The position numbers and the translations under genes were made by a program. From Jaapia argillacea MUCL 33604 (lineage: Eukaryota; Basidiomycota; Agaricomycetes; Jaapiales; Jaapiaceae): a stretch of DNA of 29,625 nucleotides. How positions within the stretch are numbered: the first letter of the stretch is position 1; each line of letters starts with the position of its first letter. Below are positions 11,216 through 20,292 of the stretch, in pieces. Where the stretch lies: assembly GCA_000697665.1 (NCBI GenBank), contig KL197716.1:1388929-1418553 (forward strand), read 5' to 3'. Under the pieces are notes generated by a model, which had not been told where the DNA came from, made no database searches, and saw only the letters and a list, made by a program, of their open reading frames with translations.

Positions 11216-14200
11216 GTAATTCCAAGGGAATATCACCCATGAGATCTTGACACTTCTCAATCCATTGATTATGAAGGCCAGGAATATTGCGAGGGGAATA
11301 ATATTCCTTCTCGCTATCTTCCTTGAGTTGAGATTCAACCCTAGAGAATAGTTCATCATTGATCCCATATGGATCTTCCATTCCAAACTGGTCACGTTTG
11401 ACTCCAGTTGAGGAATGAGCAGTTGGAAAATCAACCTTCTGAGATAGTTTTGGCACAGTCACCTCATGCTTTGCATGGTGGTTAACAGGAACCAGTCAAT
11501 GTTTACCAGGTTTCACCAAGGGTGAAGAAGTAGATTGAGGAGGTTCAACAACAGTTGAACTAAGAAAAGGATTAGACGAATATATTTCAGACTTAGAAAC
11601 AGACTTCTGCTGGAGAAATTCCTCATCAGGAACTTCCTCAACAGTTGCCTTGCGAGACTTTGCAGGTGCAGCAGTTACACCTGCAGTCTCGGTTCAATCA
11701 GATTGATTGAGGACCTTGGGAATTTGAGAATTCAAATCACCCTTGGTCGTCTGAGAGACTTTTTTCATGTGAAAATTCCTTGTATCCTCCCCCCCTTTGA
11801 ACATGGGGATAGAAGATCCTCGGATGCAGATAGAGTCATTGGTAAAGTCTAGGGACATTCCAGTCATTCGCATGAATGGAGTACCCAAAATGACATCATA
11901 TCTATCCAAGTTCACAATGTCAAAGTAGTGAGATTGGTTAATGGGACCAACCCTAACATTGCTGTTGGTGCCAAAGTTGATCTTAGATCAACTACCAACA
12001 CATCTGAGTTGTAGTGAGGCAGGATTCTCAAGTTCAAAGACTTTGAGTCTAGCCACATGAGCAAATTCAGGGCTGATAGAGTCTGTAGTACTCCCAGTGT
12101 CAAACAATCCAAAAGCCTTGCTACCACCGATATCCACATATGCAGTACGACAATCCTTAGACTGCTGGGTTTTGGTGGGGCGGCTACCTTTGCCAGTTGC
12201 CTTGATCATCCTTGACCGACTGGGTCCAGGTTCAATCTCAGCATCCTTCATGGCAAACTGAAATGCAATATCAGAAGGTGCATTATCCATGACATGCATC
12301 ATGTGCATGTACTCGACAGAGGAAGCATCCATGTCATCAGAGGGATGAGCAGGCTCTTCATACTCGTACTCGTAGTACACATCAGAAGCTTGCACATCAT
12401 CAGGATCATACTGGGATCCACCAACAAACTCGTCATCATACTCCTCTAAAGGAGGATCAGCCATATCATCTCCTAAGACAGCCTCTAACCCATTTTCAGA
12501 ATGATGGGGGGCCTTGTTATCTGGAGAGATGATCACTTCATCTTCAACCCGCTGGGCAGCATACATCTGCTCAGTAGGTTTACTACCTGAAGATTGGCAA
12601 TCATTGGCATAACGTCCCGTGCACCCACATTTGAAGCAAGTCACGCCTTTTGAGTTCCCTGATGCAGCAGGCTTCTTCTCATCAGGCTTTGCAGCAAATG
12701 AAGGACGAGGCTGATCACGATTCTGACCAGGAGTGTCTTGACAGACACTGTCAAAGAATCGGGAACCAGAAGGACGTTGATTGCCACAGAAGCGAACAAC
12801 TTTGATAACCTTATGAGCCCCAGAATTGGAGCCAGAGTTATGCTTAACTGCATTGGAAGTGGAGTTCTGAGAAACCTCAGGACGAGAAGACCGATTGACA
12901 GTTTCCTCAGTACTCTGATGTTGGTAACTCCAAAGGAATCGATTCGAACTTTCCATTTGAATTGCCTCTTCCAATATGAGTTCAACAGGACTATGCTCAG
13001 CTGAGATATTGCGTGAATGGAGCAACAGTTCAGCAATATTAGTTGGCAATCCGCATAAGAATTTACGACGGAGAGTATAGTCATCAGGTCGTTCAACCAT
13101 ACGACTGGCATGCTTCAACAAATTGTTGTAGTAGCTTGCAACGCCATCAGAGCAAGAGAACTTGCAAGCATAAAACTTGTCAACAGCATGCTGAGCAGTT
13201 GCCTTATGAAGGAAGCGCCTGTGGAGACCAACAATTGCTGACTCAAAGCTCCAGGCTCTGACTCGCCGATATGGTGCATCCACCTCTTGGTTATACCAGT
13301 CAGCGGCTAAGCCTTTGACATACTGACCAAGGATTTGAAGACGTTCATAATCTAATTCTGGGCCAGTAATACGGTATAAGCACAACCAACGAAGTAGTTT
13401 TTGCAACCACTCTTCGAAGATGTCAATGTCATCTTGACCATTATACAACTCCGGGGCTGGAACCTTCAGGTTCTTCAGTTGAGGAACCTCAGTCAATCGG
13501 AAACCCATCTTCTCCTGAATCATGGAAACAATTCGTTGGAGAGCAGAATCCTCATATTGACTCACAGAGGGTGTCATTCCTCAACCCACACCTGGAGTTC
13601 AAGACTCACATTCACGACTAGAATGTTGTGAGAAATGAACATTGGGTTGCTCATCATCCTCACTATCAGACGAATCCTCAGGGCCATTACCTGCAGGATC
13701 ACCACCAGGTGGAGGAGGAGGAGGAGCACCAGCTCCACCATCACCATAATTATTATTACGGTTAGGGGGTACATGATTTCTATCATTACAGGGCTGACCA
13801 CGCCTCAGACCACCACCGCCACCACCATTTGGGCCAGATCCAGGATCTGAAGGTGGGCCAGGAGTAGGACCAGCCAGAGGGCCACGTCCACCACTGCCAC
13901 CACCATGTCCATCACGATGACCAGAGTTGTCATATGAGTGATGGGAGTGATGGCCAGCTGAGGGTTGAGGTGAGGGTTGAATATGAGATGGCCCTCTATG
14001 AGAGGGTTCATCTGGTTCAGTCACCCGATGGTGGGCAGCAAGACGATGCTGATAGACGGACGAGGTCTCATCATCAGCGCGCTCAGCACTAAGGCCATGA
14101 ATCGAGCGACCAAGGGTCGACTCGAAACTGGAATCACCGAAAGGAGTATGACTCTGATCAAGGTGAGGAGGATTTTGATGCGACACGTCAGTGAATCCTG

Positions 14201-14954
14201 AAGAGTCCGCATGATTGGACCACTGCGCAGGCCGCAAAATGGGAGTGCGGTAGCCGGTCACATCAGGTACACATCGAGAAGGAGGAGGAGTAACACCAGC
14301 ATGAGCTGTGTTACCGCCTTGCTCAGACGTGGAAGGGTCATCCACGTATTCCAACTCATCGTCGTTGACGAGAGCGGACGTGGGATCACCAAGATGACGG
14401 ATGTCGGTCTCAAGGCGAGCGTGAAGGGAGTGGAGTAAACGTTGCATACCGAAGCGTGCACGATTAGCTTCTCCAGCAGCATGAGTGGCTTTGGCAGCCT
14501 CGCATACAGCCTCGTCAATTCGTTCGCCATACTTGTCTATTTGGCAGCCAGCCTCAGTGAATGCATATTGCAGCGAGTCCCAGAGGTCAGCGATGGTAGC
14601 GGGAGGTGTGAACAATTGGGAAGACTGCGAGTCGCACTGATTGCGATCAGCACAAGCCTCAAGCAAGTCTTCGCCATGGTTAGGGTCGCCAGGAGTGCGA
14701 TTGTTGTCTGGATCAGTTGGGTCTTTGCTGATAGGGTGATCATCAACGAAGATAGAGGGCATCGATTCGTGCTTGACGAGAGTGTCACCATCCGAGCCAG
14801 ATCCAGCAGTCAGATTTTTTCTCAGAGGTAGATTCGACAATTTTTTGCCTGGAGGGTTGGAATCTCCAGGAGGATTGTGAGTCGGAGGTAGCCTGTTGCC
14901 AGAGTGACCTCCATTTTGAGGTTTTTTCTTCTTCTTGTTGTTATTGCCAGCCAT
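11216..14954 (-). pseudogene. gag: Element B Gag-protease, unusually long Gag
   Basis: Structural precursor plus aspartic protease. A single frame runs from ATG at 14954 to about 11216, interrupted only by TGA codons at 13599-13601, 13581-13583, 11988-11990, 11694-11696 and 11496-11498. The first 450 codons begin with a basic run (NNNKKKKKPQ) and include Pro/Gly/His/Asp-rich low complexity. The capsid-like domain (about 13480-12900) has PELYNGQDDIDIFEEWLQ and AADWYNQE. The zinc knuckle at about 12600-12640 reads CFKC....RYANDC, with Arg where the metal-binding His belongs. The protease active site is GLFDTGSTTDS near 12085-12115, followed by DVILGTPFM. Gag starts only 51 nt after the 5' LTR. 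Confidence 0.9.
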
Positions 14955-15005
14955 TTGTGCTACTTGTCGAAAAGGTCGCCTAGCAGCAGTAGGAGCTCAA
15001 AAAAG

Positions 15006-15239
15006 TATAACGAGCCCATACCTAGCACGTCCTGGAGTATCTCAGAGTCAGACAGTAGCGAGCTGTAACCTGTCCTATTCGGTAGAAGCAGACACAACTA
15101 GACTAGAGTGATAGACAAAGCAAAGATATACGAGTGTGATAGATATAAAGACTGAGGAGGCGAGGACCTCTGTCTCTCGCAAAGTCCGTATGAAACCAAA
15201 CAAATACAAATCTAATGCCACAGCTTCGCTGTCCTTACA
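15006..15239 (-). repeat. 5' LTR of element B (234 bp)
   Basis: Pairs with 6064-6297 at equal length. It retains CG where the other copy has CA or TG at several sites (for example GCGAG versus GCAAG and TTCGCTG versus TTCACCA). A TATA-like TTTATATC near 15145-15152 could serve as the element promoter. The base after it in element sense is C, and no TGG tRNA-primer site follows at once. Confidence 0.95.
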
Positions 15240-15244
15240 TGATC
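15240..15244. repeat. Target-site duplication of gypsy B (TGATC), right copy
   Basis: Matches 6059-6063. Joining the flanks with one copy recreates a 51-nt intron with GTAAGT donor, TGCTAAT branch-like site and CCCTAG acceptor. Confidence 0.93.
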
Positions 15245-16658
15245 CCTAGATTCATAAATCTCTTCAAGCCCATGCTTACTTCCACAAGACATGCAAGGAC
15301 ATCAATGTTCCCCTCCTGCAACTGCTACTCTGGATTCAGACCCAATGGGCTTCTTTATACGACTTCCTGGACTGTATGCTCCAGATGTGGAAGGTATGTC
15401 ATTCCTGGTATGTCTCCAACACAGTTGTTCTGATGCCGAGACATGTACTAGGCTGTTGATCGCTTCACTAGTTTGGCTGATGGGGCCGATGAGGTGCCAG
15501 TGCTGGTTCGCAAGAATTACTCTGACTTCACCCTCACCCGTGACGACTGGTCCTGCCTTGTACTAATGCATGAAGTTCTCAGGGTATGTAAGCTATCCTC
15601 TCACCTTCGTTTTCCCCTCATGTAACCTGGTTGGATGTAGGAGCCTGCTCAAGCCCATCAAACCTTCTTGTCGGCTTCTCATGCAACCCTTTGGCGTGCT
15701 ATCCCGATCCTTGAATACCTTCAAGAGACCTGGGAAACCATGGCCAAGGCAAGTAAGTTTTCTGAGATCAAGGTCTCGATTGAGGCCAGCCTTGCCAACA
15801 TGGGAAAGTGGTACTGAAGGACGGACTCATCTTCTGTGTATTTCATTTCTCTTGGTGTGTACAACTCTTCATCCTTTATAATGAGATCTGACATTGATGT
15901 TCTTTGTCCTCAACCCTTCATACAAACTTGCCTATTTTGAGGACAAGTGGGATGATGAGTGGCTTTCTGTAGGAAGGGTTAAACTTGAGGCTGAGGTAAG
16001 GCCGTCTTCTGATGTTTTTGAGTATACCATTACTCATGCTCACGAGTTTGCAGTTCAAGAAGTACTACAAATTACATGCCACAAGCAGTACTCCGGCCTC
16101 TGGGAAAGGTGAGTTTGCTTTCCCTGAGGTTTATTTCATCTTACTCATCTTGACTCTGTTAATACAGATGCTGGCCCTACACCACAACCTGTTCCAAGTG
16201 CTTCATATGGCAAGTCGTGGATGATGTCGACCGTCCTCGCCCGTCGTCAACTTGAATGCAACAAATATGATCCTCAACAAGAACTCAAGGAGTACCTTGA
16301 CTCGCCTCTCGTAGTTGACCTAGAAGATGATGGATTGATTCGGTGGTGGGGTGTAAGTTGTTATACCTCCTTTTCTTTGATTTGTCTCACTATTTTGTAG
16401 CATCATGCTGCACAGTATCCTATCCTTTCAAAGATGGCTCAGGATTATCTTGCCATTCAGGGTTCTGCAGTCTCAGCTGAATGCACCTTCTCCAGTGGGG
16501 CCATCACAGGTACCTGTTGTCGCAATTGGCTTCGCCCTGACATCTTCGAAGCCCTACAGCTTCTCAAAAGTGCCTATCGTAATGGCCAGGTGCTTCCTTC
16601 TGAACCTGGGATTGATGTTGCCACCTACTTAGAGCTAGATACCACAGATGATGTGTAG

Positions 16659-16849
16659 TTGGTAAATCAAGTTTTTAAGCCACTCTGAATGTGTTCAAAT
16701 GTGTTCTGAACATGAACTGAACATGTGGTGACCATTCTTATCAGTCCAGTTCAAGGTTCCGATGCGCCCCTGAACTGAACCTCAGGTCCGGTTCTGCGTG
16801 TGAGGATTTGAGGTTGAGAACTGAACTGGACCGAACCACGGCATCACTA
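16659..16849. repeat. Right subterminal repeats and inverted repeat of element H
   Basis: Six TGAAC and two GTTCA pentamers crowd the last 180 bp, ending in GCATCACTA. The prevailing orientation is opposite to the left end, as expected for paired transposase-binding arrays. Confidence 0.55.
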
Positions 16850-16857
16850 GTTACACC
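16850..16857 (+). repeat. Target-site duplication of hAT element H, right copy (GTTACACC)
   Basis: Identical to 3358-3365. Element A gag resumes in frame at 16858. Confidence 0.95.
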
Positions 16858-17437
16858 GAATTCAATGATGCTGCCCTACTTGAGTACTTCAAGAAAGGAC
16901 TCAATTGGGACATCCTCCGTGCCATCATCCACCTTCCCACTCCCCCATCCAACTATGCCAGCTTTAAAACAGCTGCTATACAAGAAGACCTCCTCCGACA
17001 ACAAGCTGCTGCCGAAAAATCCTGGGGATTTCGCTTGGCCAAACCAATATACCCTCACGATCCCACCCCCCAATATCAACAACCCTATCAGTTGAAAGGC
17101 GTCCCCATGGACATAGACGCCACTCGAGTCAGAAGAAATCGACAAACTGGACAATTCCGATGTCTGGACGATCAAGAACGAAAGAAGTTAAGGGACACCA
17201 ATACATGCTTCCATTGCTGCAAACCCAGACACTTCTCCTGCGACTGCCCAGACAAACAAAAAGATGCCTTTCAGGACACACTTCCAGGTCAGGGTCGTCG
17301 AAGTAGGAAACGAGAAGGAAGAAGAACTGAGAGATGTAGGAAAAGAGATCAGCAATCTCTTACAGGATATGGCAGAGGACAGTAGATGGGAAGTGGTGCA
17401 AATGATCAAAGAGGAGTTTGCTAAATTGGGTTTTTAA
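16858..17437 (+). pseudogene. gag: Element A gag, 3' part with zinc knuckle
   Basis: Continues Gag after the hAT insertion (EFNDAALLEYFKKGLNWDIL). The nucleocapsid knuckle CFHCCKPRHFSCDC matches CX2CX4HX4C with all four ligands, so RNA binding is the likely role. A run of five A at 17258-17262, four in copy C, shifts the frame. Beyond it the original frame remains readable to a TAA at 17435-17437. The last codons lie in the -1 frameshift heptamer. Expected product: structural virus-like-particle protein in the cytoplasm. Confidence 0.85.
17428..17434 (+). promoter_or_regulatory. Gag-Pol -1 frameshift heptamer, element A (GGGTTTT)
   Basis: In the gag frame this reads G GGT TTT followed at once by the TAA stop, a canonical X XXY YYZ slippery site. 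The pol frame is exactly -1 and is open through this point. Element C has the same heptamer before its gag TGA. Confidence 0.75.
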
Positions 17438-20233
17438 ATCACCTTCCACCTGTGGCGAACAAGGTTAAACGAGATTCTTTCAATCGATATCAAGTCTTGG
17501 ATACCCCTGAATCATTATCTATTTCCACCCTAAAGAACTTGGGAACTCCATCGTTACGAATCCAAATTGAACTTATCAGAAAGAATCGAACTGCCACTAC
17601 TGAAGCCCTGGTCGACAGCGGGGCTACTGGAAATCTAATCAGTTATGAATATGCTGTCAAGAAACAAATGAACCTCCAGAAACTACCGAGATGAATCCCA
17701 GTCCATAATGTCAACAACTCAGAAAATGCAGATGGAGAAATCTGCTACTATGCTGAACTAGGAGTCCGAATCCACAGACAAGAAGGAGGAACCCATACCA
17801 AAAAGAACCAGTTTTACGACACCAATCTAGGAAAGGAAAATGTCGTCCTTGGAAGCAACTGGCTACTAGAACATAACCCCAAAATAAATTGGCAAACATA
17901 CACACTTGACCTCAGCCGATGCCCAGACACATGCCAAAACCAACAGGGACCCATCTCTGTATGTACCAGACCTGCCCAAAAAACTCCATCCCATGACACA
18001 GAACCTACCATGGTCAAAGAAAGAGAGACCAAGAAATAACAACCCAGGAAACAAGGAACCCTCCCCTCAGAACTATGGGCTAGAGACAAAACCACAAATC
18101 CAGATAGTGAAATAAAACCCTGGACATACTCGAGCATCAAGGTCCATCGAGCATTGATAGGAGATCCATTACCTGAGGATGACAATGAAATCAACGAAAA
18201 AGAACACCCCACGATTATTGCAGCAAGAGCCCATGGAAACAAATCAATTGAATTGGCAGAGAAAGCCATGCAAGGGCAGAAGGAGAAAACCCTAGAAGAA
18301 ATGGCATCCAACTACACAACTGGGGCCATCCTCACACAGTTGGAAAACAATGGGAAATGGCATCTAGTGGCATACCTGTCAAAATCCCTATCGGAAGTGG
18401 AGCAAAATTACAACATCTACGATAAAGAACTGCTGGCAATCATTTGCTCACTGGAAGCGTGGCAGCACTACCTGGAAGGATGCACCCACAAGATCAAGAT
18501 CTATACCGACCACAAGAATTTGGAATACTTCCAAAACGCCCAGAAACTTAGCCAACGACAAGCAAGATGGGCCCAATTCCTGACACGATTCGAATTCGAA
18601 CTGATACACAAGCTGGGAAAATCTAACAAATCCGACGGTCTGTCGAGACGACAGGACCATAAGGAGGGGGTGGATACCAACAATCAGGACAGAATACTAC
18701 TGGGCCCCCAACTTTTCGCCAAACAAGTTAACATCACAGGATGGGGAACTGCCTCAACACACTCCCCCATAGTTGCACGACAAATCTGACTAGCAATACG
18801 AAACATAATGACAACAAATCGTGAAGAACACATACAAGTAACGGGAGATGTAGACCTAAAGGAAGAAATCAGAAGGAATAACAAACTCGATGATTTGGTA
18901 ACAACAGCCCTAAACTCTATTTGCACACAAGGACCACAGTCCCTTACCAAAGGACTAGAGGAATGGAACCTGGAAGATGGACTAATTCTCTACCAAGGAA
19001 AGATATACGTACCCAAGGATACAGACTTACGACAAAAAGTTGTAAAATCCTGCCACAACCCCATCTTAATGGGACACCCCAGAAGATACAAAACTCTGGA
19101 AATCATACAACAAGACTACTGGTGGCCTGGTATGTCAGTATTTGTCAAAAATTATGTTGAAGGATGTGCGACATGCCAATCCATCAAACTGAATAACGAT
19201 CCAATACAACAACCACTACACCCGACAGAAATCCCAATGTGACCCTTTGAAATTGTAACACAAGATTTCATCACAGGCACACCAGAAGTAGATGGCTTCA
19301 ATGCCATTCACGTTCTCACCAATCCATTCACCAAAACTGTAGGCCTCACACCCTGTAACAAGACCATAGGTGCTGATAGAACAGCAGAGATTCTTATCAA
19401 AGGAGCCTTTAGACGATACAGATTACCAGACAAAATGATATCGGACTGGGGACCTCAGTTCACATCCCAGGTCCTCCGCACTGTATTCGGCCAACTTGAT
19501 ATCAAATCGGCCCTGAGCACAGGATACCATCTGGAAGCAGATGGAGCTACAGAAAGAGTCAATCAGGATTTGGAAATATTCCTCCGAGCCTATTGCAATC
19601 GAGCCCAAAACAACTGGCCCTTGCTCCTCTATGCTGCAGAACTGTCCCACAACACATGCATACACTCTGCCACCAAGAAAACACCATTTGAGCTCATGCA
19701 TGGATACCAAGCCAAGGTCAAACCCTCATTCAGACCCACACCCAACATCCCAGCAGCAGAACAATGACTAGAGGAACTCAAGAAGTCAAGAGAAGAAGCC
19801 AAGGCATGCCTCAAACTGGCAGCTGAAGCAATGAAGAACCAACATGACAAATACGGAATAAAAGGACCTGAATTCAATGTGGGAGATTGGGTTTGGCTAG
19901 AAGGAAAAAACATCAAAACCAAATACCCCAGTGCCAAATTCTCCCCCAAATAACACGGTCCATTCAAAATAGAAACCATTGTCGGGTCACAAACCTACCA
20001 GCTCAAACTACCCAAAACCTGGAAAATACATCTGGTCTTCCATGCAGGATTACTGACTCCATACAAAGAAACCACTGAACATGGAGTAAACTACCCACAA
20101 CCTGTACCCGATTCGATCGCTGGAGAAGAAGAGTTCGAAGTAGAAGAAGTCATCAAATCGAAGTATGCTGGACGAGGGAGAAAGTCTGTCACATATCTAG
20201 TGAAATGGAAAGGATACCCAGACTCAGAAAACA
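17434..20233 (+). pseudogene. pol: Element A pol: protease, RNase H remnant, integrase, truncated chromodomain; RT deleted
   Basis: The protease active site is VDSGATGNLIS at about 17610-17640. RNase H begins abruptly at SNYTTGAILTQLEN (18305) because about 1.02 kb present in copy C (24566-25585) is missing in frame. RT and the first RNase H Asp are gone, while YTDHKNLEYF remains. Integrase shows the HHCC region (CHNPILMGHP, then CATCQ), then TQDFITG, SDWGPQFTSQ and GATERVNQ, so all three acidic residues are retained. The chromodomain reads EVEEVIKSKYAG and KWKGYPDSEN, then breaks off. Stops: TGA at 17692-17694, 18787-18789, 19240-19242 and 19765-19767, and a TAA near 19951. Confidence 0.9.
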
Positions 20234-20237
20234 AACA

Positions 20238-20255
20238 CCACCCCCTCTCCATGAC
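20238..20255 (-). other. Polypurine tract of element C
   Basis: On the - strand GGAGAGGGGGTGG lies at the 3' limit of C and is followed by TGTT, the first four bases of this family's LTR, before sequence switches to inverted element A. Confidence 0.65.
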
Positions 20256-20292
20256 TGACATTGTCCCTAATGTCTTAATTAATCAACTATGT

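Larger units (their letters stand above)
6064..15239 (-). mobile_element. Element B: full-length Ty3/gypsy chromovirus with an extra 3' ORF (9176 bp)
   Basis: Two 234-bp LTRs, a 5-bp target duplication and a polypurine tract next to the 3' LTR define a complete - strand element. In coding order it has a long basic/Pro-rich Gag N-region (from 14954), Gag capsid and zinc knuckle, protease, RT, RNase H, HHCC/DDE integrase, a chromodomain (end 8032) and an additional ORF (7765-6485). I count 12 LTR differences in 234 bp (about 5%), 11 of them transitions. Nine in-frame TGA codons and one 1-nt frameshift near 11215 inactivate it. It inserted into an intron of hAT element H and is therefore the youngest layer of the left nest. 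Confidence 0.95.
3772..16658 (+). pseudogene. hAT transposase (BED finger, DDE catalytic core, C-terminal dimerisation domain)
   Basis: Sixteen exons can be placed: 3772-4473, 4536-4660, 4717-4788, 4849-4950, 5008-5066, 5110-5265, 5317-5538, 5590-5702, 5753-6017, 15250-15393, 15452-15583, 15641-15854, 15907-15995, 16054-16108, 16168-16352, 16401-16658 (about 960 codons). Exon 1 is Pro/Asp/Glu-rich. Exons 2-4 carry a BED-type zinc finger (CVVC, then HTHIKR and HC). Exon 7 has the first catalytic region (VDFDSWTNEHPYLS, then EGNHSGAN). Exon 8 has GWLTADNTSNN and exon 9 CLEHAIHLGAK. Exons 15-16 form the hAT dimerisation domain (WWG, LAIQGSAVSAECTFSSG, LRPDIFEALQLLKS), ending in TAG. Lesions: TGA at 4102-4104 and 15815-15817 (each probably from CGA), a lost AG acceptor before 15907, and a phase mismatch at the 5066/5110 intron. 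The 51-nt intron after 6017 holds gypsy B. Confidence 0.92.
3366..16849 (+). mobile_element. Element H: hAT-superfamily DNA transposon, split by gypsy B
   Basis: The ends are TAGTGATGC and GCATCACTA, a perfect 9-bp terminal inverted repeat extending imperfectly to about 19 bp. They are flanked by an 8-bp duplication. Inside is one spliced + strand gene for a BED-finger hAT transposase (3772-16658). After removing gypsy B and one copy of its TGATC duplication, H is about 4.3 kb, a normal size for an autonomous hAT. The transposase has at least two stop codons and a damaged splice acceptor, so this copy is probably inactive. Both termini look intact enough to be acted on in trans. Confidence 0.95.
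1290..20233 (+). mobile_element. Element A: Ty3/gypsy chromovirus, interrupted, RT-deleted and 3'-truncated
   Basis: The order 5' LTR, Gag with CCHC knuckle, protease (VDSGATG), RNase H, integrase (HHCC and DDE) and chromodomain start identifies a chromodomain-bearing Ty3/gypsy element on the + strand. Its internal sequence is interrupted at 3366-16849 by hAT element H. Removing H and one copy of the 8-bp duplication restores gag continuity. An in-frame deletion at 18304/18305 removed RT. The element stops abruptly inside the chromodomain at about 20233, where the inverted 3' end of element C begins. There is no 3' LTR, so A cannot be mobile. It is closely related to C throughout. Confidence 0.9.

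Noticed and set aside
11205-11220. Programmed frameshift between protease and RT in element B
   Set aside because: The frame change lies inside conserved RT N-terminal sequence beside a C-run with no slippery heptamer. A 1-nt deletion is simpler.
13635-14831. Open frames on the + strand opposite B gag
   Set aside because: They are shadows of a GC-biased, low-complexity gag with no conserved motifs.
6485-14954. TGA might be a sense codon (recoded) in this genome, given the many in-frame TGA codons
   Set aside because: Homologous codons in the sister copy are CGA or CAA, TGA also ends genuine frames (B integrase, C gag), and the pattern is that of CpG deamination.
18684-18950. Antisense open frames over element A pol
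   Set aside because: They recur as the complement of RNase H/integrase in both A and C. The sense frames hold all recognisable motifs.
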